Positions 58,806 to 64,000 of a stretch of 64,000 nt of DNA are shown one piece after another (the first letter of the stretch is position 1; each line of letters begins with the position of its first letter). A program made the position numbers and the translations under genes. A model generated the notes under the pieces. The model was not told where the DNA came from, searched no databases, and saw only the letters and a list, made by a program, of their open reading frames with translations. Origin of the DNA: Cryptomeria japonica (lineage: Eukaryota > Streptophyta > Pinopsida > Cupressales > Cupressaceae); contig NC_081414.1 in the NCBI RefSeq assembly GCF_030272615.1, positions 779,630,119-779,694,118 on the forward strand, given 5' to 3'.

Positions 58806-59863
58806 TGATCTAGGTGGATCTAGCAGCATGCTGACATGTCACACATGTTCATCTCCTCCAACTGACAAGTTGTTACCTATTAACAGAAAAGGTTGTTATG
58901 GGGGGTCGAACACGTGACCTCCCCATTCCTATTTTTCTTTCTCACCGCTCCACTATGCGAGCATTCTGTTAATGTTGTTGGTGAAAATTTTATTTAAAGT
59001 CAACAATTGAAGGAATGCTTAAAATGGAGGTGACGGGTATTGAGCTTGCCACCCCACGGGATTAGGGGTCCACCATACACCCATGTGCACAAAACAAACA
59101 AAAATATATTTAAACACAATGTAATGCGAGAAAAAGACAAAAGGTGGAGGGGGCTAAGGTGGCCCAAGCACACTAAAATGGCACATAAAATGGAGTTTGT
59201 TAAAAAAAAAATTATTATTTGTTAAGCCCAAAAATAAATAAGGGTAAAAGGGAGGTTATTTTGTTTTCACCTCAATTTAGAATATTTTATGTATTTAAGT
59301 GGGCTATGGGTTTTTGAAAATTCATTCCTGGAGATAGAGAATTCAAAGTAGTCTGTTAGAACAACAAGGAGAGATAAAAACTCAATGTTTTCTCTAAGAG
59401 GATATTGTATGATTCTTAAGTCGTTTTGTAAGGGCTTGTTGCCTTTGTACTCTTGTTGATAGTGAGAGTTGCAGTTTCATTGCTTAGCATTGTGAATGTG
59501 ACAGAAGGACCAGTCAAGATGCTAGAAAGTTCTTGTTAGTACAATGTTCAAGTGGGAAGAGCCTGATGGTAACAATCTTCCTTGGAAATAGATTGTAACT
59601 CGGTGAAAGACCATGGTGATGTAAGAACATTTGCTTCATAGTAATGGCATTGATCACGCATGTTTGCGGATCCAGATACATAGCCAAAGTCTAGTGAACT
59701 CTGTTATCAAATCTTTTCTCTCTCTCTTTCCTTGATCTTTGCCGCATTATAAGCGTTTATTTTCTCAAGTCACAAGCAACGTCAGTTATGATCTTTAAAT
59801 TAAATCTGTATCGTGGTGATCTAACAGTTGTTAAGTGATTCATAATAAGGAGTTTACAAATCA
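58806..59863 (+). repeat. G4 3' LTR
   Basis: 1058 bp, co-linear with 55899-56963, ending ...ACAAATCA. Confidence 0.85.
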
Positions 59864-61784
59864 TAACTCCTGCATAACAGAAACACGACTAAAATTGGAA
59901 GAAAATTTCAAATTATTCTTTTCATATTATTGAAAATTTACATGAAACACACCAGCTACTTAAATTAAAATTAAAGCAGAAAATACACCTAAACAGCCCC
60001 ATAGAAAGATGAAATTATAGATGAAAACTTGAAACTGATTTTATTGACATCATGCCTTGTTTTTTGGGGGTTTGATTTCTTCAGATTTATTTTTAAGTTT
60101 TAAACAGAAGAGCCCATGGATTAAGTAGTGCCGTTTATCTCCACGTAAAAGAACTCAAAACTCTGACGTTTTTGAGCTAATAATTTCAAAGTTGAAAATG
60201 GAATTAGAACGCACTATCATCCTTCCAAAAGTCCTACGATGTATAAGTGTTCTGAGTGACATCTGAGGCAGAACTACTTCTACCCAATTGTTGAAGACAA
60301 GTCTTCAATGTAAGTCAAGTCGTTAATGTCGGCTGAGATAAGTCTTTAATGTCGGCATGCCAGACAAGAGAGTTCGATAGAATTCAATCTGAGTGTAGGC
60401 GGCTCATGATCAAAGTGAACAGTACCACAAAAATCCTTTGGATTCTTTGAAAACGATTATATTAAGATTATCATGCTGAACTGTAATTCGTATAATGTTT
60501 TCTATTTTGTTTCATTAAAATATCAAATTAAATTATAAATAAAATATACCTTAACTAATTAAAAGAAAAAAAATCACATCCTTTCAAATGTGTGAGAGAA
60601 TAGGAAAACTTTGATGGACAATTTCTTTTACAAAAATGAAATTAATATTTTAGGTTTCAACATAGTATTTATTATAAGAAGATAAGAGTGGTGCAAAGGA
60701 ATGTATATTAGGGTTTTTTTAAAAAAATTTAAAAACATTTTAAATTGTAGGAATAATTATTATTTAATTTTTTTAAAACATATTTGTTTATAAGTATTAT
60801 AAAAATAGTATTTAAATAAATTAAATTAATAATATGATATTTTAATATAAGAAGTGTTTAGATTTTTATTTATTATAAAGAGAAAAATGTATGTTTCACA
60901 TTTTTTCTTTTAATGTTACTGGTAAATATAATATTTCAATATATGTTTGCAATTTATATAAATTGATCTAAAGTTAAAAGAAATATTTCAATTTATACCA
61001 ATTCTCATTTATCTATATATTGTAGCTTTAAAGAAAGAGGACTTCTACAAATTCTACAAAGAAGTTTTTTCAAAGAAATTCCTTTGTTCTATTTATCGAT
61101 GGACAAAATAATTCCTGAATAAAAATGAAAACATCTCAAGATGAAGTCTCATTACTCAATATCTCCTACAAGATTGACAAAGTTCATCGATAACAAAAAT
61201 ACGCACATGGTGTAAGAATTATTTATACATAAACAAATTGAAGTTCAAGAAGGAAGGTTTACCTTAGACAACCTATTTCTTCATTGGGAAATAGTGGAAT
61301 GGCCCCAAAAAAAAGGACAATATTGCCTCCTCATCAAATTATATATTCCAAACTATGCAATAGAGTAAGATGGTAGTTATTCTTCAAATTAATTTAATGA
61401 CTAAGCTTTATCTTCAATCTCACCTCGAACATCACTAAAAAATCCCAAGAATAGGTAAAACAATACCCATGATACCCTAGACTTATATTTCTAAGGTATC
61501 TTCTCTAACTCTCTCTTAATAAAATTAAATTTATGATGACCTCAACTAACTAGCTCTTTAGATACCCTCCTATGGAAATTCATCAAACATGGTGTATTGT
61601 CATGATATATTTACATCCACTTCAATAAAGGAATCTCATTATTTGAAAGGTGGAAGGGGTTTATAAGTAAAATGAAAATTAAAATTTAATTTGGGTCAAG
61701 TATATCTCTTTCTAGGGTTAGACACATTCAAATAGTTAGAAAACTATCCTTCACCACTTAAGTCTAAATTTCATTATATTGAAT

Positions 61785-61810
61785 TATATATATATATATA
61801 TATATATATA
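61785..61810. repeat. (TA)13 microsatellite
   Basis: Thirteen uninterrupted TA units. Confidence 0.97.
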
Positions 61811-62436
61811 GTCAATCAAATCAAATTATTAGGGCATTTCTCCAAAAAGAATGGAATAACAAAAAATATCATTTGCTTACATCTTCATTTTACATGGAAC
61901 ATAGAAATGATGGGTTTGATCTATTTAAACTTCTTAAAATGTGACGTTCTATATAAATTGACATTAAAATTATTATTTTCAAAATTATATATCTTAAAGT
62001 AATCACTTTAAACTTTTATAAATAATTTTTTTTAATTAATTTTCTATTAACTAATAAATGACATCTTGCAAATAAAAAAAATTAGTATACATATTATCTT
62101 CTTTAATATTTCTTCTAATAATTAATTTTACATTGAAAGATAAATCATGTTCACCTATTTGATGGACTATTATATTTGAGAGATTAGATGGAAGACGCAT
62201 AAGAAAAATAATTGAGTTTAAGTGTCCAACTGAGACATTTTAAGAGAACAAATTTTACATAAGGGCAACTGAGACATGTGGCCCTATTGTGTTGAAGACT
62301 ATATGGAAATTATCTCTTTCTATGGTGGTTGAGATGGACATGGATAGATAAATGAAAAACAAATGATTGAATTTGAGTGGAGGAGGCAAGATTTTGGATC
62401 ACAAATGATTAGATAAAAATTATTGTGTTTCAAACT

Positions 62437-62438
<2 letters not shown>

Positions 62439-62514
<76 letters not shown>
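62439..62514. repeat. Compound microsatellite (CT)14(CA)24
   Basis: Fourteen CT units pass directly into 24 CA units. The two overlapping ORFs here are artefacts. Confidence 0.97.
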
Positions 62515-62515
<1 letters not shown>

Positions 62516-63838
62516 TTAAAAAGTAAAAAAAAAAAGATAACACTAATTCAAATGACTAATAGGAAAGGAAGTTCTACATTCGTACCACATTCCTACCATA
62601 ATATCATCTAATATTCAAAGTGTAAAGACATCAATCTAAGATCTAACCCTAAACTACGCTTTATTCATAAATAAACTTAAAATTTCAATCTCTAAGCATA
62701 TTTTATACAAGATATAAGCAAACATCGAATATATCATAATAATGCACATGAACAATACAATATCCAATATAAAGAAGTTCTTATTTTCTACTTAGGCTTC
62801 CCCAATTTGCCTTAAGAATATACAAGAAGATGCATCCGTCGATCTTTAGTCTGAGTCGCTTCCTTCTGTCTTTCAAACGCAGACGAGAACAAAAATCAGG
62901 CACTTTTTCCGCCCAACCTTGAAGCTTACGCTTCCACAAAATTCTTGGTCAATCAAGAATACCCGACCCTGCACGAATTGGTTTAACCAAAGAATTCGAA
63001 AGCAAGAGGGAATCTGGTGCATGCCTAGATAATATATGCATTTTCATTTTTCCTAGTTCATTCTAAGAAACAAGCATTCGCTATCATACTAGGATGTGGT
63101 AGAGAGCATAAATAAGGAATTTCCATCTTTTTCTATGGATAATTCAAACAATAACTCGGCCGAGTATATGCCATGCACAACAAAATAATAGTTGGAAAAA
63201 GCAACTATTCTCCCTAAAGCATCCACATTCGGCACCCGTCCCGAAAGGTAAATTTTTCCAACTCAAGCTTAAACCTAGCTTGATTCCCTCAAACACAAAT
63301 TCTATTGAGAATACAATCTTTCTTTTAAAACAAAAATAGAGATATCATTTTTGTTTCTTACTAATCATTACTTGTCTAATATATCTTTCGAAGACAATCT
63401 TTCATAAAAATGATAAACCTTTATAAGCAATAATCTTAAAATCAATCTTTAGTCTAAAATAAAGTACATACAATAGAAGGTGTTAAAAATGTATGAAATT
63501 ATTCTCATATGTAAACAAAAGTACGCAAACACATTCTAAAAATAGAATTAAAACTAAATATTTTTGTGCAAAATATGATATTATCAACATCTTTTCTCTA
63601 AATTCTTTTCTTTTATTCCACAATGGTTTATAAAGCATTTCAAATACGATATTAATAATTGATATCTATTTGGACGTACTTATCTATTATCTAAACTTCC
63701 ATTTCAACACAATTTATACCAAATTTAACAAATAAAATAAAACATAAACAAAAGATTCTAACCTCTTGGAAACTTTAGAGTGGATTGTAAGCTTTTGACC
63801 TTGTCGTTCTTCGTCAAATGATTCCACTCCTTGATCGT

Positions 63839-64000
63839 AAGTCTCTCTTTCTCTCCAACTATTCTTTTCTCTATCCAACTATCTCTCTATCGCTCAATCT
63901 CCACGATAATATCCAACTATTCTTCCTCTACATCCAACTATCCTTCCTCTCTATCAAACTATTCTTACTCTCTATCAATCTATTCTTACTCTCTATCAAA
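63839..64000. repeat. Pyrimidine-rich minisatellite, runs off the window
   Basis: Degenerate ~22-bp units of the type CTATCCAACTATTCTTCCT recur from 63839 to the window end. The last two units (CTATCAA-x-CTATTCTTACTCT) are nearly identical. Confidence 0.75.

Larger units (their letters stand above)
55899..59863 (+). mobile_element. G4: non-autonomous gag-only LTR element
   Basis: A plus-strand element. 5' LTR 55899-56963, PBS 56968-56979, internal region with one broken gag-like frame, purine tract 58351-58363, amplified boundary 58364-58805, 3' LTR 58806-59863. LTR ends are TGATCT...(A)ATCA. There is no protease, RT or integrase. No target duplication is evident (CAACA versus TAACT). LTRs differ by several percent, so it is of moderate age. 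Confidence 0.85.
59864..63838. other. AT-rich sequence with microsatellites, no gene recognised
   Basis: 60090-60275 resembles the kinase 5' flank at 15060-15290. 60700-61020 is very AT-rich. 62820-63000 is less AT-rich and could be an LTR or gene edge, but it has no frame or partner. Nothing else is supported. Confidence 0.5.

Noticed and set aside
62320-62611. ORFs of Cys-Val and Thr-His repeats
   Set aside because: Translations of the CT/CA microsatellite.
1-64000. CRISPR arrays, operons, bacterial promoters, tRNA or rRNA genes
   Set aside because: The sequence is plant nuclear. tRNA-like 3' ends at 6098-6115, 42283-42309 and 49664-49681 are primer-binding sites, not tRNA genes. No regularly spaced repeat-spacer array was found.

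Overview
The window is nuclear DNA from a large, repeat-rich plant genome. The evidence is plant-type Ty3/gypsy (Tat) and Ty1/copia LTR retrotransposons, a plant mobile domain (PMD) gene, a fragment of a G-type lectin receptor kinase, and priming sites matching plant tRNA-Met(i) and probably tRNA-Trp. A gymnosperm is my best guess from the style of the repeats, but nothing here proves it. I see no intact host gene, rRNA, tRNA or CRISPR. Almost everything recognisable is a retroelement or its remains.

Layout. 1-7762: T1, a minus-strand non-autonomous Tat-like element, cut off on the left by the window edge. It has one long uninterrupted ORF (protease plus G-patch, no gag, RT or integrase) and sits inside a decayed copia element whose RNase H and 3' LTR follow at 7762-8693. 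8862-14364: an old, apparently non-coding LTR element (LARD-like) that cuts off a G-type lectin receptor-kinase pseudogene at 14365-14976. 15.0-27.1 kb: AT-rich sequence holding one copy (X-A, minus, 19434-21655) of an unclassified element family with an RNase H remnant followed by a gag-like/coiled-coil protein, and a 1-kb T-rich tract at 25.8-26.8 kb.

27.1-54.0 kb is a three-level nest. A second family-X copy (X-B, plus; 27094-27466 and 52105-54014) is split by a tandem array of gag-only copia elements, LTR-gag-LTR-gag-LTR, at 27467-52104. The second unit of that array is split by T2 (32490-51116), an 18.6-kb Tat Ty3/gypsy element with 1433-bp LTRs about 99% identical and a perfect 5-bp target duplication. 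T2 carries gag, protease, G-patch, RT, RNase H, a second archaeal-type RNase H and integrase on the minus strand, all broken by stops. It also carries an antisense PMD gene on the plus strand with its own TATA box and a probable intron. The T2 pol has a duplicated RT segment with a 27-bp copy of its own PBS/LTR junction at the join.

55.9-59.9 kb: G4, a plus-strand gag-only LTR element (G-patch plus zinc knuckles) with an amplified PPT/LTR boundary. 59.9-64.0 kb: AT-rich sequence with microsatellites and a stretch resembling the 5' flank of the kinase pseudogene.

How the parts relate: T1 and T2 share an identical 18-nt primer-binding site and related protease/G-patch segments, so T1 could be mobilised by a T2-like helper. 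T2's coding frames are dead although its insertion is young, so it too was probably copied in trans. Identity estimates were made by eye. No alignment or database search was run.
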